Assembly (NCBI RefSeq): GCF_000420705.1
Contig: NZ_ATVL01000006.1
Span: forward strand, 434,001 to 498,000
Reading direction: 5' to 3'
Length of the DNA: 64,000 bases
Origin: Hymenobacter norwichensis DSM 15439
GTDB taxonomy: Bacteria; Bacteroidota; Bacteroidia; Cytophagales; Hymenobacteraceae
Positions 31,875 to 42,241 of the stretch are shown in pieces (position 1 is the stretch's first letter; each line of letters begins with the position of its first letter). The notes under the pieces are model-generated. The model made no database searches and had not been told where the DNA came from. It saw only the letters and a program-made list of their open reading frames with translations. The position numbers and the translations under genes were made by a program.

Positions 31875-34800
31875 TTGGCTACACCGAACGCACAAACTGC
31901 ATTGCAGAAGCTGCAGGCCGCTGACGAGCGGATCAATTTTGCCAAGATTAAAAAGGTTATCGAGTATCCGGATTTCTTGGACGTGCAGGTTCGCTCTTTC
32001 ATGGACTTCTTCCAATTGGAAACGGCTGCCGAAAACCGCACTGATGAGGGCCTTTTCAAAGTATTCGCCGAGAACTTTCCGATTTCGGACTCGCGCGAAA
32101 ACTTTGTTCTGACATTCATCGACTATCACGTAGATCCTCCGAAATATTCGGTGGATGAGTGTATCGACCGCGGCTTGACTTATTCAGTGCCGTTGAAAGC
32201 TAAGTTGCGCCTGGTCTGCAATGACACGGACAACGAAGATTTCGAGACGATTGAGCAGGAAGTGTTTTTGGGGAATATCCCTTACATGACCGAAAAAGGC
32301 TCGTTCGTTATCAACGGTGCTGAGCGTGTTATTGTATCGCAGCTGCACCGTTCACCAGGTGTGTTCTTTGCGCAAAGCAAGCACACCAACGGCACGAAGC
32401 TGTATTCGGCCCGTATCATTCCGTTCAAAGGTTCGTGGATTGAGTTTGCCACGGACGTGAACAACGTGATGTACGCTTACATCGACCGGAAGAAGAAGTT
32501 TCCGGTTACTACGCTGCTCCGCGCTATCGGTTACGGCACCGACAAAGACATTCTCGATTTGTTCGGGTTGTCGGAAGAGGTGAAGGCTGACCGCAAGAAC
32601 CTGAAGCGCGCCGTTGGCCGCAAGTTGGCTGCCCGGGTGCTGCGTACTTGGACGGAAGACTTCGTAGACGAGGATACCGGTGAAGTGGTGTCTATCGACC
32701 GGAACGAAGTGTTGCTGGAGCGCGACTCGACTATTCAGGAGGACGACATCGAAACGATTCTCAATGCAGGCCCTAAGTCGGTGATTCTGCATAAGGAGAA
32801 CGTGAACATTGCGGACTTCGCTATCATATACAACACGCTGCAAAAGGATAACTCCAACTCGGAGAAAGAAGCCGTTGAGCAGATCTACCGTCAACTCCGG
32901 AATACGGAGGCTCCCGACGAAGAAACTGCCCGCGACATCATCCAGAAGCTGTTCTTTTCGGACAAGCGCTATGACCTCGGCGACGTAGGCCGCTACCGTA
33001 TCAACAAGAAGCTTGGCATCGATATGAGCCAGGAGGCTCGGGTGTTGACCAACCAGGACATTGTTCTGATTGTGAAATACTTGATCGGTCTGATCAACTC
33101 GAAGGCCATTGTCGATGACATTGACCACTTGAGTAACCGCCGGGTGCGCACGGTAGGGGAGCAGCTGTACGCCCAATTTGGTGTAGGTCTGGCCCGTATG
33201 GCGCGTACCATCAAGGAGCGCATGAACGTGCGCGACAACGAGGACTTCAAGCCAGTTGATCTGATCAACGCCCGTACGCTGTCGTCAGTTATCAATTCGT
33301 TCTTCGGCACCAACCAGTTGTCGCAGTTTATGGACCAAACCAACCCGCTGGCTGAGGTGACGCACAAGCGTCGCGTATCGGCTCTTGGGCCAGGAGGTCT
33401 GTCGCGCGAGCGGGCTGGTTTCGAAGTACGTGACGTTCACTACACGCACTACGGCCGCCTCTGCACCATCGAAACGCCGGAAGGACCGAACATCGGTCTG
33501 ATTTCGTCGCTTTGCGTGCACGCTCGGGTTAACTCGATGGGCTTCATCGAGACGCCTTACCGCAATGTAGAGGGTGGTAAAGTAGACGTTAGCTCGAACG
33601 TAAAATACCTGACGGCTGAAGAAGAAGATACTCACCACATCGCGCAGGCTAACGCCCGTATCGATGAGGAAGGCAACTTCACGAACGAACTTGTGAAAGG
33701 TCGTTTCGAAGGTGACTTCCCGGTAGTAGGTCCTTCGGAGTACAGCTACATGGACGTAGCCCCCAACCAGATTGTATCGGTTGCTGCTTCGCTGATTCCT
33801 TTCTTGGAACACGATGATGCCAACCGTGCTCTGATGGGTTCGAACATGCAGCGCCAGGCTGTTCCGTTGTTGAAAGCCGAGGCCCCGATTGTGGGCACTG
33901 GCTTGGAAGGCCGCGTAGCTAGCGACTCCCGCACTCTTGTAGTAGCGGAAGGCGACGGTGTTATCGACTACGTAGATGCTAACCGCATCGTGGTGCGTTA
34001 CGACTTGACGGAAGACGATATCCTTGTAAGCTTCGATGCTGAGAAGATTTCGTACGACCTCATCAAGTTTCGTCGCACCAACCAGGATACTTGCATCAAC
34101 CTAACGCCGCTGGTGAAAACTGGTGAGCGGGTGGTGAAAGGCCAGGTACTCTGCGAAGGTTACGGCACGAACAAAGGCGAACTAGCCCTTGGTCGTAACA
34201 TGCAGGTGGCGTTTATGCCATGGCAGGGTTACAACTTCGAGGATGCCATTGTCATCTCGGAGAAAGTAGTGCGCGACGATATCTTCACTTCGATTCACAT
34301 CGAGGAGTTCGAGTTGGAGGTGCGCGAAACCAAGCGTGGCGAAGAAGAACTGACTTCGGAAATTCCGAACGTGAGCGAAGAAGCTGTCCGCAACCTCGAC
34401 GACAACGGTATTATCCGTTTGGGTGCTGAGGTGAAGGAAGGCGACATTCTGATCGGTAAAATCACGCCTAAGGGCGAGACGGACCCGACGCCAGAAGAGA
34501 AGCTGCTCCGTGCCATCTTTGGTGACAAAGCCGGCGACGTGAAGGATGCTTCGCTTAAGGCGCCGCCATCCTTGAACGGTGTGGTTATTGGCACCAAGCT
34601 GTTCTCCCGTCCTAAGAAAGACAAAAACCTTCGGGCCAAGTCGAAGAAGGAAGTGGAAGAACTGAAGGATGCCTACGCTAAGGAGTTGCGTGCGGTGAAG
34701 GCCGTAATGGTCGACAAACTAGTGCAACTACTGGAAGGCAAAACTTCGCAAGGGGTGAAGCACAAGTTCGGCGACGAAATCCTGGCGAAAGGTGCCAAGT

Positions 34801-35777
34801 TCGGGAAGAAGAACATTGCAGATGCGCTGTTTCCCGAGAAGAACCCTTACAAGGACGAGAGCAACTACGCCGTGCCGGAGGAAGTCAACATGTTCAAGGA
34901 CCTCGTTCTTGAAGGTTGGACGGCCGATGCCCGCGTAAACACGATGGTAACGCAACTGGTGAAGAACTACGCCAAGCGCCGTAACACCATCACGGCCCGC
35001 TTCAAGCGCGACCGGTTTACGCTGGAAGTAGGCGACGAACTGCCAGCAGGCATCGTGCAGTTGGCTAAAGTATACATCGCCAAAAAGCGTAAGCTGAAGG
35101 TGGGTGATAAAATGGCTGGTCGTCACGGTAACAAAGGGGTGGTAGCCCGCATCGTGCGCGATGAGGACATGCCTTTCCTGCCCGACGGCACGCCAATGGA
35201 CATCGTGCTCAACCCGCTTGGTGTACCAAGCCGGATGAACATCGGTCAGATCTACGAAACGGTATTGGGTTGGGCCGGCCTTAAGCTGGGCCGCACCTAT
35301 GCTACCCCAATTTTCGACGGTGCTACCGAAGAGGAAGTGTCGAAGGAACTGGCGGAAGCTGGTCTGCCGCACTTCGGTCGTGCGTATCTGCACGATGGTC
35401 TGACTGGTCAGCGTTTCGACCAGCCGGTAACAGTTGGTGTGATTTACATGCTGAAGCTGGGTCACCTTGTTGATGACAAGATGCACGCTCGTTCTATCGG
35501 ACCGTACTCGCTCATCACGCAGCAGCCGCTGGGTGGTAAGGCGCAGTTCGGTGGTCAGCGCTTTGGTGAGATGGAAGTATGGGCGCTTGAGGCGTTCGGT
35601 GCTTCCAACGTGCTCCAGGAAATCCTGACGGTGAAGTCGGATGACGTGGTAGGCCGTGCCAAAGCGTACGAAGCCATTGTGAAAGGCGACGTGTTGCCTA
35701 AGCCGAATATCCCCGAGTCATTCAACGTACTCATTCACGAGTTGCGTGGTCTGGCCTTGGAAATCACGCTTGACTAA
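31875..35777 (+). CDS. rpoB: DNA-directed RNA polymerase subunit beta
   Basis: The 1300-residue product is the beta subunit. The rifampicin region reads [20 protein letters not shown], as in sensitive wild types. The site after it is VHYTHYGR, where E. coli has VHPTHYGR. The active-site [13 protein letters not shown] is present. The likely start is TTG at 31875 (then [10 protein letters not shown]), because the upstream in-frame codons encode a hydrophobic, non-homologous stretch and no ATG or GTG lies at the right place. A hairpin and a 342-base gap separate it from rpoC. Confidence 0.97.
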   Translation: MATPNAQTALQKLQAADERINFAKIKKVIEYPDFLDVQVRSFMDFFQLETAAENRTDEGLFKVFAENFPISDSRENFVLTFIDYHVDPPKYSVDECIDRGLTYSVPLKAKLRLVCNDTDNEDFETIEQEVFLGNIPYMTEKGSFVINGAERVIVSQLHRSPGVFFAQSKHTNGTKLYSARIIPFKGSWIEFATDVNNVMYAYIDRKKKFPVTTLLRAIGYGTDKDILDLFGLSEEVKADRKNLKRAVGRKLAARVLRTWTEDFVDEDTGEVVSIDRNEVLLERDSTIQEDDIETILNAGPKSVILHKENVNIADFAIIYNTLQKDNSNSEKEAVEQIYRQLRNTEAPDEETARDIIQKLFFSDKRYDLGDVGRYRINKKLGIDMSQEARVLTNQDIVLIVKYLIGLINSKAIVDDIDHLSNRRVRTVGEQLYAQFGVGLARMARTIKERMNVRDNEDFKPVDLINARTLSSVINSFFGTNQLSQFMDQTNPLAEVTHKRRVSALGPGGLSRERAGFEVRDVHYTHYGRLCTIETPEGPNIGLISSLCVHARVNSMGFIETPYRNVEGGKVDVSSNVKYLTAEEEDTHHIAQANARIDEEGNFTNELVKGRFEGDFPVVGPSEYSYMDVAPNQIVSVAASLIPFLEHDDANRALMGSNMQRQAVPLLKAEAPIVGTGLEGRVASDSRTLVVAEGDGVIDYVDANRIVVRYDLTEDDILVSFDAEKISYDLIKFRRTNQDTCINLTPLVKTGERVVKGQVLCEGYGTNKGELALGRNMQVAFMPWQGYNFEDAIVISEKVVRDDIFTSIHIEEFELEVRETKRGEEELTSEIPNVSEEAVRNLDDNGIIRLGAEVKEGDILIGKITPKGETDPTPEEKLLRAIFGDKAGDVKDASLKAPPSLNGVVIGTKLFSRPKKDKNLRAKSKKEVEELKDAYAKELRAVKAVMVDKLVQLLEGKTSQGVKHKFGDEILAKGAKFGKKNIADALFPEKNPYKDESNYAVPEEVNMFKDLVLEGWTADARVNTMVTQLVKNYAKRRNTITARFKRDRFTLEVGDELPAGIVQLAKVYIAKKRKLKVGDKMAGRHGNKGVVARIVRDEDMPFLPDGTPMDIVLNPLGVPSRMNIGQIYETVLGWAGLKLGRTYATPIFDGATEEEVSKELAEAGLPHFGRAYLHDGLTGQRFDQPVTVGVIYMLKLGHLVDDKMHARSIGPYSLITQQPLGGKAQFGGQRFGEMEVWALEAFGASNVLQEILTVKSDDVVGRAKAYEAIVKGDVLPKPNIPESFNVLIHELRGLALEITLD

Positions 35778-35788
35778 GGTTTGAAAGT

Positions 35789-35826
35789 AGTGGCTGCTAA
35801 TACTTTGGTACTGGCAGCCACTTTTC
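35789..35826 (+). terminator. Terminator-like hairpin between rpoB and rpoC
   Basis: AGTGGCTGC (35789-35797) pairs with GCAGCCACT (35814-35822), followed by TTTTC. It begins 12 bases after the rpoB stop. Confidence 0.65.
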
Positions 35827-36119
35827 AAGTCTATTAACATAGAGTGCCCGCGGTTCGGGGAATCGATAACAACCGCTGCCGGCGTCGTTCCGAGATAAGG
35901 TCAGAACGGCATCAACCTCCGATGGTAGTTGGCCGCAATTTGATTCAGTTGCTGAATCACCCGATTACCAGACCTGGCGAGAAACTACTGCGCGGCGTAC
36001 CTATCCGACCCACAGAGCACTTTTCGCAGAGTCGAACTGTTACGTTCTTTCCGACCATTCTTAAGACTGGCGGAACCAACGAACAGATAAAAGCCACCAG
36101 CTAACAACAGCTACCCTAC
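35827..36119 (+). other. Long untranslated rpoB-rpoC intergenic region with hairpins
   Basis: No convincing gene is seen. An 86-codon frame from a GTG at 35844 has a basic, non-homologous product and was not accepted. A perfect 8-bp hairpin with a 3-base loop occurs at 35941-35959 (TGATTCAG/CTGAATCA), and GTTC/GAAC plus TGCC/GGCA pairings occur around 35880-35910. No clear TAnnTTTG promoter was found. Confidence 0.5.
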
Positions 36120-39100
36120 ATGGCGTTTGCAAAAAACAAGAAACTGGTACAGGACTTCTCGAAAGTCACTATCTCGCTGGCCTCGCCCGAATCCATTTTG
36201 GAGCGGTCGAACGGTGAAGTAGTGAAGCCCGAGACGATCAACTACCGGACGTACAAGCCCGAGATGGGCGGCCTGTTTTGCGAGCGGATTTTCGGTCCCG
36301 TAAAGGACTGGGAATGCCACTGCGGCAAATACAAGCGGATTCGTTACAAAGGCATCATCTGCGACCGTTGCGGCGTAGAGGTGACCGAGAAGAAAGTACG
36401 CCGGGAGCGGATGGGCCACATCGAATTGGTGGTACCCGTTGCTCACATTTGGTACTTCAAGTCTCTTCCCAATAAAATCGGCTACTTGCTGGGCCTGCCC
36501 ACCAAGAAGCTTGATCAGATTATTTATTACGAGCGCTACGTAGTAGTGCAGCCGGGTGTACTGGGCGAAGAAGGCGTGCAGCAGCTCGACTTCCTCACCG
36601 AGGACGAATACCTCGACATCATCGACAAACTCCCCCGGGAGAACCAGATGTTGCCAAACGAGGACCCGAATAAATTCATCGCCCGTATGGGTGCCGACGC
36701 GCTGCAACTTCTGTTGGAGCGTATCAACCTCGACGAGCTGTCGTACTCGCTGCGCGACTCTGCTGCGCACGAGACTTCGCAGCAGCGTAAGGCTGAAGCA
36801 CTGAAGCGTCTGCGCGTAGTGGAAGCATTCCGTGACGCTGCTACCCGCGTGGAGAACAAGCCCGAGTGGATGGTAATCCGCATGGTGCCGGTGATTCCAC
36901 CGGAACTGCGCCCTCTCGTTCCGTTGGATGGTGGCCGTTTCGCTACCTCCGACTTGAACGACCTGTACCGTCGTGTTATCATCCGTAACAACCGCCTCAA
37001 GCGCTTGATCGAAATCAAGGCTCCTGAAGTGATTCTGCGGAACGAAAAACGCATGTTGCAGGAAGCCGTTGACTCCCTCTTCGACAACTCGCGTAAGGTA
37101 AATGCCGTGCGTGCTGAAGGCAACCGTGCGCTGAAGTCGCTGTCCGATATGCTGAAAGGCAAACAGGGCCGCTTCCGTCAGAACTTGCTCGGTAAGCGTG
37201 TCGACTACTCTGGCCGTTCGGTTATTGTAGTAGGCCCTGAGCTGAAACTGCACGAGTGCGGTCTGCCTAAGAACATGGCAGCCGAGCTGTTCAAACCGTT
37301 CATCATCCGCAAGCTCATCGAGCGCGGCATTGTGAAGACGGTGAAGTCGGCAAAGAAAATCGTTGACCGCAAGGACGCTGTAGTGTGGGACATCTTGGAG
37401 AACGTACTGAAGGGCCACCCGGTTCTTCTGAACCGTGCTCCTACCTTGCACCGCTTGGGTATCCAGGCATTCCAGCCGCGTCTCATCGAGGGTAAAGCTA
37501 TCCAGCTGCACCCATTGGTGTGTACCGCATTCAACGCTGACTTTGACGGTGACCAAATGGCTGTGCACGTTCCACTCGGACCAGCCGCTATTCTGGAAGC
37601 CTCCATGCTCATGCTGGCGTCGCACAACATCCTGAACCCTGCCAACGGCGCGCCAATTGCGGTACCGTCGCAGGACATGGTTCTGGGCTTGTACTACGTA
37701 ACCAAAGGCAAGCGCAGCACCGAAGACGAGAGCATCCAAGGCGAAGGCCGTATGTTTTACTCGGACGAGGAAGTTGTAATTGCGCTCAACGAAGGTCAGT
37801 TGTCCAAGCACGCCTATATCAAGGTGCGCACGCTCGTTCGTGACGAGGAAGACAATCTAGTAACAAAAATCATTGAGACCGTAGCTGGCCGCGTGCTGTT
37901 CAACCAGCTCGTACCAACCGAAGTAGGTTTCGTAGATGAGTTGCTGACCAAGAAAAAGCTTCAGCAAATCATTTCGATGGTGTTCAAGCGGACCGGTATG
38001 GCCCGCACCGCACAGTTCCTCGACGACATCAAGACGCTCGGCTTCCAGTCGGCGTACAAAGGTGGTCTGTCGATGGGCTTGGGCGACATCAACATCCCGA
38101 AAGAGAAAGATGCCCTGGTTCTGCAAGCACAGAACGACGTGAAGGCCGTTACTCAGAACTACCAGATGGGTCTGATTACCGACAACGAGCGTTACAACCA
38201 GGTTATCGATATTTGGACCCGCATCAACAACCAAATCACTGAAACCCTCATGGGCCGTCTTGAAAAAGAGGACCAGGGCTTCAACTCGATTTACATGATG
38301 ATGCACTCCGGCGCCCGTGGTTCGCGTGAGCAGATTCGTCAGCTCGGTGGTATGCGTGGTCTGATGGCTAAGCCACAGAAGTCGCTGCAAGGTTCAGTTG
38401 GTGAGATTATCGAAAACCCGATTCTGTCTAACTTCAAAGAAGGCCTAGACGTAATCGAGTACTTTATTTCCACCCACGGTGCTCGTAAAGGTCTTGCCGA
38501 TACAGCACTGAAAACGGCTGACGCCGGCTACCTGACCCGCCGTCTGGTAGACGTATCGCAAGACGTTATTGTGAACGAGAGCGACTGTGGTACGCTGCGT
38601 GGTATCGAAACCTTCGCGTTGAAAGACAACGAGGATATCGTAGAACCACTGTCAGAACGTATCCTTGGTCGTGTAACTGTACACGATATCGTTGATCCAG
38701 TAACGGAAGAAGTGATTCTGCTAGCTGGCGAGGAAATCATCGAGGACATCACCCGTCGTATCGACAATGCTGGTATTGAATCGGTGGAAATCCGTTCGGT
38801 ACTGACGTGCGAATCGAAGCGTGGTATCTGCGCCAAGTGCTACGGCCGTAACCTGTCGTCGGGCCGTATGGTCCAGAAAGGTGAAGCCGTTGGTGTAATT
38901 GCTGCTCAATCCATCGGTGAGCCTGGTACTCAGCTAACCCTGCGTACCTTCCACGTAGGTGGTACGGCTTCTAACATTGCGGTAGAAGCTAGCCTCAAGG
39001 CCAAGTTTGCTGGTGTAGTTGAGTTCGAAGATATCCGCACTGTAGAAACTGCCAACCCTGACGGGGAGCCGGTGAAAGTAGTGATGGGTCGCTCGGGTGA

Positions 39101-40472
39101 GATTCGCATCGTGGAGAAAGGCACTGGTAAAGTGTTTATCTCGAACCACGTGCCTTACGGTTCTTTCTTGCTGGTTGAAGAAGGCCAGGAAGTGGAGAAA
39201 GGTGCGGAGTTGAACAACTGGGACCCTTACAACGCGGTTATTTTGGCCGAGTTCGATGGTACCGTTCAGTACGACGCCATCACCGAAGGCATCACCTACC
39301 GCGAGGAGTCAGACGAACAGACTGGTCACCGCGAGAAAGTGATTATCGAATCGAAGGCGAAGGATCAGAACCCAGCCATCATTATTCGTCCTGGTAAGAA
39401 AGGCGAAGAAGAAGGCCAGCGTGGTTATAGCATTCCAGTAGGTTCGCACTTGAATGTGGAGAACGGCCAGAAAATTAAGGCAGGTTATATCCTAGCCAAG
39501 ATTCCGCGTGCCGTAGGCAAAACCCGCGACATTACCGGTGGTCTACCCCGCGTTACGGAGCTTTTCGAAGCACGTAACCCATCGAACCCGGCTGTTGTGT
39601 CGGAAATCGACGGTGTGGTAACCTATGGTACCGTGAAGCGTGGTAACCGTGAAATCTTCGTGGAGTCGAAAGACGGCGTCAAGAAGAAGTACATGGTGCC
39701 ACTGTCCAAGCACATCTTGGTGCAGGACAACGACTTCATCCGGGCCGGTATGCCACTCTCCGACGGTGCCATCACGCCATCCGACATCCTAAGCATTCAG
39801 GGCCCAGGTGCCGTGCAAGAATACCTCGTGAACGAGATTCAGGAAGTATACCGCTTGCAGGGTGTGAAAATCAACGATAAGCACATCGAAGTGGTAGTTC
39901 GCCAGATGATGCAGAAAGTTGTGATTCTGGATGCCGGTGACACGTCGTTCCTCGAAAACCAGGTAATCGACAAGATTATCTTCATGGAGGAGAACGATAC
40001 CATCATCGACATGAAGGTGGTAACCGTATCCGGCGATTCGCCTAACCTAAAGCCTGGCCAGATTGTGAGTGCCCGTCGCCTGCGCGACGAAAACTCCAGC
40101 CTGCGCCGCCGCGACTTGCAGTTGGTAGAAGTACGCGACGCTCAGCCGTCAGTATCTCGCCCAACCCTGCAAGGTATCACGCAGGCTTCGCTGGGTACCC
40201 AATCGTTCATCTCGGCCGCATCCTTCCAGGAGACAACCAAGGTGCTGTCGGAAGCTGCTATTCGTGGCAAGGCCGACGAACTGTTGGGCCTGAAGGAGAA
40301 CGTAATCGTTGGTCACCTCATTCCAGCTGGTACCGGTCTGCGCGAGTACACTCGCCAGATTGTCGGCTCGAAAGAGGAAATGGAAGCCCAGCAGTCGGCA
40401 AAAGCCGACGACACGGTAGCTCCAGCCAAGCGTCCGGCTCGCGCCTCACGTCGCGAATCGGTGCAGGACTAG
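36120..40472 (+). CDS. rpoC: DNA-directed RNA polymerase subunit beta'
   Basis: The 1450-residue product is the beta' subunit. The N-terminal zinc site has [20 protein letters not shown]. The catalytic NADFDGDQ lies at residues 472-479 and holds the three Asp that bind magnesium. A second zinc site ([13 protein letters not shown]) lies in the C-terminal half. The C-terminal tail ([15 protein letters not shown]) is basic. A strong terminator follows the stop codon. Confidence 0.98.
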   Translation: MAFAKNKKLVQDFSKVTISLASPESILERSNGEVVKPETINYRTYKPEMGGLFCERIFGPVKDWECHCGKYKRIRYKGIICDRCGVEVTEKKVRRERMGHIELVVPVAHIWYFKSLPNKIGYLLGLPTKKLDQIIYYERYVVVQPGVLGEEGVQQLDFLTEDEYLDIIDKLPRENQMLPNEDPNKFIARMGADALQLLLERINLDELSYSLRDSAAHETSQQRKAEALKRLRVVEAFRDAATRVENKPEWMVIRMVPVIPPELRPLVPLDGGRFATSDLNDLYRRVIIRNNRLKRLIEIKAPEVILRNEKRMLQEAVDSLFDNSRKVNAVRAEGNRALKSLSDMLKGKQGRFRQNLLGKRVDYSGRSVIVVGPELKLHECGLPKNMAAELFKPFIIRKLIERGIVKTVKSAKKIVDRKDAVVWDILENVLKGHPVLLNRAPTLHRLGIQAFQPRLIEGKAIQLHPLVCTAFNADFDGDQMAVHVPLGPAAILEASMLMLASHNILNPANGAPIAVPSQDMVLGLYYVTKGKRSTEDESIQGEGRMFYSDEEVVIALNEGQLSKHAYIKVRTLVRDEEDNLVTKIIETVAGRVLFNQLVPTEVGFVDELLTKKKLQQIISMVFKRTGMARTAQFLDDIKTLGFQSAYKGGLSMGLGDINIPKEKDALVLQAQNDVKAVTQNYQMGLITDNERYNQVIDIWTRINNQITETLMGRLEKEDQGFNSIYMMMHSGARGSREQIRQLGGMRGLMAKPQKSLQGSVGEIIENPILSNFKEGLDVIEYFISTHGARKGLADTALKTADAGYLTRRLVDVSQDVIVNESDCGTLRGIETFALKDNEDIVEPLSERILGRVTVHDIVDPVTEEVILLAGEEIIEDITRRIDNAGIESVEIRSVLTCESKRGICAKCYGRNLSSGRMVQKGEAVGVIAAQSIGEPGTQLTLRTFHVGGTASNIAVEASLKAKFAGVVEFEDIRTVETANPDGEPVKVVMGRSGEIRIVEKGTGKVFISNHVPYGSFLLVEEGQEVEKGAELNNWDPYNAVILAEFDGTVQYDAITEGITYREESDEQTGHREKVIIESKAKDQNPAIIIRPGKKGEEEGQRGYSIPVGSHLNVENGQKIKAGYILAKIPRAVGKTRDITGGLPRVTELFEARNPSNPAVVSEIDGVVTYGTVKRGNREIFVESKDGVKKKYMVPLSKHILVQDNDFIRAGMPLSDGAITPSDILSIQGPGAVQEYLVNEIQEVYRLQGVKINDKHIEVVVRQMMQKVVILDAGDTSFLENQVIDKIIFMEENDTIIDMKVVTVSGDSPNLKPGQIVSARRLRDENSSLRRRDLQLVEVRDAQPSVSRPTLQGITQASLGTQSFISAASFQETTKVLSEAAIRGKADELLGLKENVIVGHLIPAGTGLREYTRQIVGSKEEMEAQQSAKADDTVAPAKRPARASRRESVQD

Positions 40473-40493
40473 TCCTGAGTTAAGTCAATAAGA

Positions 40494-40521
40494 GAAGCCG
40501 GCCGGAGTAATTCGGCCGGCT
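40494..40521 (+). terminator. Terminator of rpoC
   Basis: AAGCCGGCCG (40494-40503) pairs with CGGCCGGCTT (40512-40521), followed by TTTTCTTT. Confidence 0.9.
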
Positions 40522-40583
40522 TTTTCTTTATTAGCAGCTTCAACAAGAACGGCCGGTACACCCACGGTCTTATCCTACACCAC

Positions 40584-40922
40584 ATGAACCAACCCCAGCA
40601 ACCCGACCCAAACGCTCCACAAGACCCGAATGCTATCAACATTGAGCTTTCCGAAGAAATAGCGGAAGGGGAATACGCCAACTTAGCTATGATTGCACAT
40701 AGCAATAGTGAGTTCGTAGTTGACTTTATCCGCCTGATGCCTGGCTTACCGAAAGCCAAAGTGAAAGCGCGCATTGTCATCACACCTGAACACGCGAAGC
40801 GGCTGCATGCTGCACTCGGCGAAAATATCGAGCGGTACGAGCAAGCGTTTGGCACCATCAAAGCCCAGCAAGATGTTCCGAACTATCCGATGGGATTCGG
40901 CGGGAAGATGGGAGAGGCGTAA
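40584..40922 (+). CDS. DUF3467 protein
   Basis: The 112-residue product matches DUF3467: INIELSEEIAEGEYANLAMI, then HSNSEFVVDFIRLMPG and KARIVITPEHAKRL. The N-terminus is Pro/Gln/Asn-rich. The function is unknown. The gene regularly follows rpoC in Bacteroidota, suggesting a link to transcription, but its own terminators on both sides here argue for a separate transcript. Confidence 0.88.
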   Translation: MNQPQQPDPNAPQDPNAINIELSEEIAEGEYANLAMIAHSNSEFVVDFIRLMPGLPKAKVKARIVITPEHAKRLHAALGENIERYEQAFGTIKAQQDVPNYPMGFGGKMGEA

Positions 40923-40947
40923 CCGCAGCGAAATACTTCCATAAGTG

Positions 40948-40977
40948 AAACGCTCCTGGACATATTCAGGAGCGTTT
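40948..40977 (+). terminator. Terminator of the DUF3467 gene
   Basis: AAACGCTCCTG (40948-40958) pairs with CAGGAGCGTTT (40967-40977), followed by TCTTT. Confidence 0.85.
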
Positions 40978-41074
40978 TCTTTAGCAATAGACAGCTGAAT
41001 TCCAGAAGCAAGGAGTTGATAAAACGAGTGAACGTAGGGAGCTTGCTTTCTCTAAAATTAACTATTTCAACACG

Positions 41075-41106
41075 TTTGCTATTCTAACCCAACTTCTATA
41101 CCTTTG
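41075..41106 (+). promoter_or_regulatory. Promoter of the str operon (TTTG, 20 bases, TACCTTTG)
   Basis: TTTG at 41075-41078 and TACCTTTG at 41099-41106, with a 20-base spacer, form the best consensus match in the window. The rpsL ATG is 49 bases further. Confidence 0.85.
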
Positions 41107-41155
41107 CAAGCCTAATTTTTTGGGAGAGAACCCTCCTTGACAAAACACACAATAA

Positions 41156-41584
41156 ATGCCTACCATCAATCAGTTAGTACGGAAAGGCCGCGAGAAGCTG
41201 ACGACGAAGTCGAAGTCACCGGCTCTTGATTCGTGCCCGCAGCGCCGTGGCGTTTGCACCCGCGTATACACCACCACGCCCAAGAAGCCGAACTCGGCTA
41301 TGCGTAAAGTAGCTCGTGTGCGCCTCACCAATGGCAAAGAAGTCAACGCCTACATCCCAGGCGAAGGCCACAACCTGCAGGAGCACAGCATCGTGCTGAT
41401 TCGTGGTGGCCGCGTGAAAGACTTGCCAGGTGTACGTTACCACATCATTCGTGGTGCTTTGGATACTGCCGGTGTAAACGGTCGTACCCAGCGTCGCTCG
41501 AAGTATGGCGCTAAGCGTCCAAAGCCAGGTCAACCAGCCGCAGCAGCAGGCAAAGGCGGCAAACCAGGAGCTAAGAAGAAGTAA
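41156..41584 (+). CDS. rpsL: 30S ribosomal protein S12
   Basis: The 142-residue product is the decoding-centre protein S12. The streptomycin-sensitive TPKKPNSA (Lys43-Lys44) and the [14 protein letters not shown] loop are wild type. The C-terminal tail after residue 122 is rich in Pro, Ala, Gly and Lys ([19 protein letters not shown]) and slightly longer than usual. A palindromic repeat separates it from rpsG. Confidence 0.97.
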   Translation: MPTINQLVRKGREKLTTKSKSPALDSCPQRRGVCTRVYTTTPKKPNSAMRKVARVRLTNGKEVNAYIPGEGHNLQEHSIVLIRGGRVKDLPGVRYHIIRGALDTAGVNGRTQRRSKYGAKRPKPGQPAAAAGKGGKPGAKKK

Positions 41585-41592
41585 TCGAAACC

Positions 41593-41657
41593 GAGTGAGG
41601 TAGTGCGAAGTGCTGGATAGCACATGGTTCTTATCCCACTTCCCATTGCCTCAACTC
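41593..41657. repeat. Heptamer-built palindrome between rpsL and rpsG
   Basis: The left arm GAGTGAGGTAGTGCGAAGTG (41593-41612) pairs imperfectly with 41635-41657 (minus-strand reading GAGTTGAGGCAATGGGAAG, continuing GTGGG). Word-like units TTGAGGC, AATGGGA, AGTGGGA are visible in the right arm. Confidence 0.6.
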
Positions 41658-41669
41658 ATTTCTATACCC

Positions 41670-42137
41670 ATGAGAAAGTCAAAACCAAAGAAGCGCATCC
41701 TCCTGCCCGACCCTAAGTACAAGGAGACGCTAGTAACCCGTTTCGTCAACTACATGATGTACGACGGGAAGAAAAACCTAGCCTACACCATTTTCTATGA
41801 TGCTTGCGAGCTAGTAGAGCAGCGCACCAAAGAGAGCGGCGTTGAAATGTGGCGCAAGGCACTGAACAACGTAATGCCAACCGTAGAAGTGAAGAGCCGC
41901 CGTGTAGGTGGTGCTACCTTCCAGGTTCCAATCGAAGTTCGCCCCGACCGTCGTATTTCGGTAGGTGCTAAGTGGTTGATTCAATACGCTCGTCGTCGTG
42001 GTGAGAAAACCATGAAAGACAAGTTGGCTGGTGAAATTATCGCTGCTGCTAAGGGTGAAGGTGCTGCTGTTAAGAAAAAAGACGACACGCACCGGATGGC
42101 TGAGGCCAACAAAGCCTTCTCGCACTTCCGCTTCTAA
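41670..42137 (+). CDS. rpsG: 30S ribosomal protein S7
   Basis: The 155-residue product organises the 30S head. The start at 41670 gives [35 protein letters not shown] and [13 protein letters not shown] are conserved. The longer upstream frame encodes the palindromic repeat and was rejected. fusA follows after a 104-base gap that is mostly another palindrome. Confidence 0.97.
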   Translation: MRKSKPKKRILLPDPKYKETLVTRFVNYMMYDGKKNLAYTIFYDACELVEQRTKESGVEMWRKALNNVMPTVEVKSRRVGGATFQVPIEVRPDRRISVGAKWLIQYARRRGEKTMKDKLAGEIIAAAKGEGAAVKKKDDTHRMAEANKAFSHFRF

Positions 42138-42141
42138 AAAA

Positions 42142-42231
42142 ATGAGTGATTGAGTGAATGAGTGATTGGGTTTAATGGTTAAGACCACAAACTCAACAAT
42201 CACTTATTCACTCATTCTCTCATTCACTCAT
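42142..42231. repeat. Octamer-built palindrome between rpsG and fusA
   Basis: The left arm is made of 8-base words ATGAGTGA, TTGAGTGA, ATGAGTGA, TTGGGTTT. The right arm on the minus strand reads ATGAGTGA, ATGAGAGA, ATGAGTGA, ATAAGTGA. The arms pair imperfectly around a roughly 15-base centre and fill nearly the whole gap. Confidence 0.75.
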
Positions 42232-42241
42232 ACAAAGAGAC

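Noticed and set aside
32352..33176. 274-codon open frame antisense to rpoB
   Set aside because: Shadow frame; composition follows the rpoB codons.
35844..36104. 86-codon frame between rpoB and rpoC
   Set aside because: GTG start, basic low-information product and no similarity; the region is better read as untranslated.
36111..37811. 566-codon open frame on the minus strand
   Set aside because: It lies fully antisense to rpoC, has no recognisable domain and is explained by the codon bias of rpoC.
42142..42231. CRISPR-like array
   Set aside because: The repeated words are 8 bases, contiguous and palindromically arranged, without spacers.
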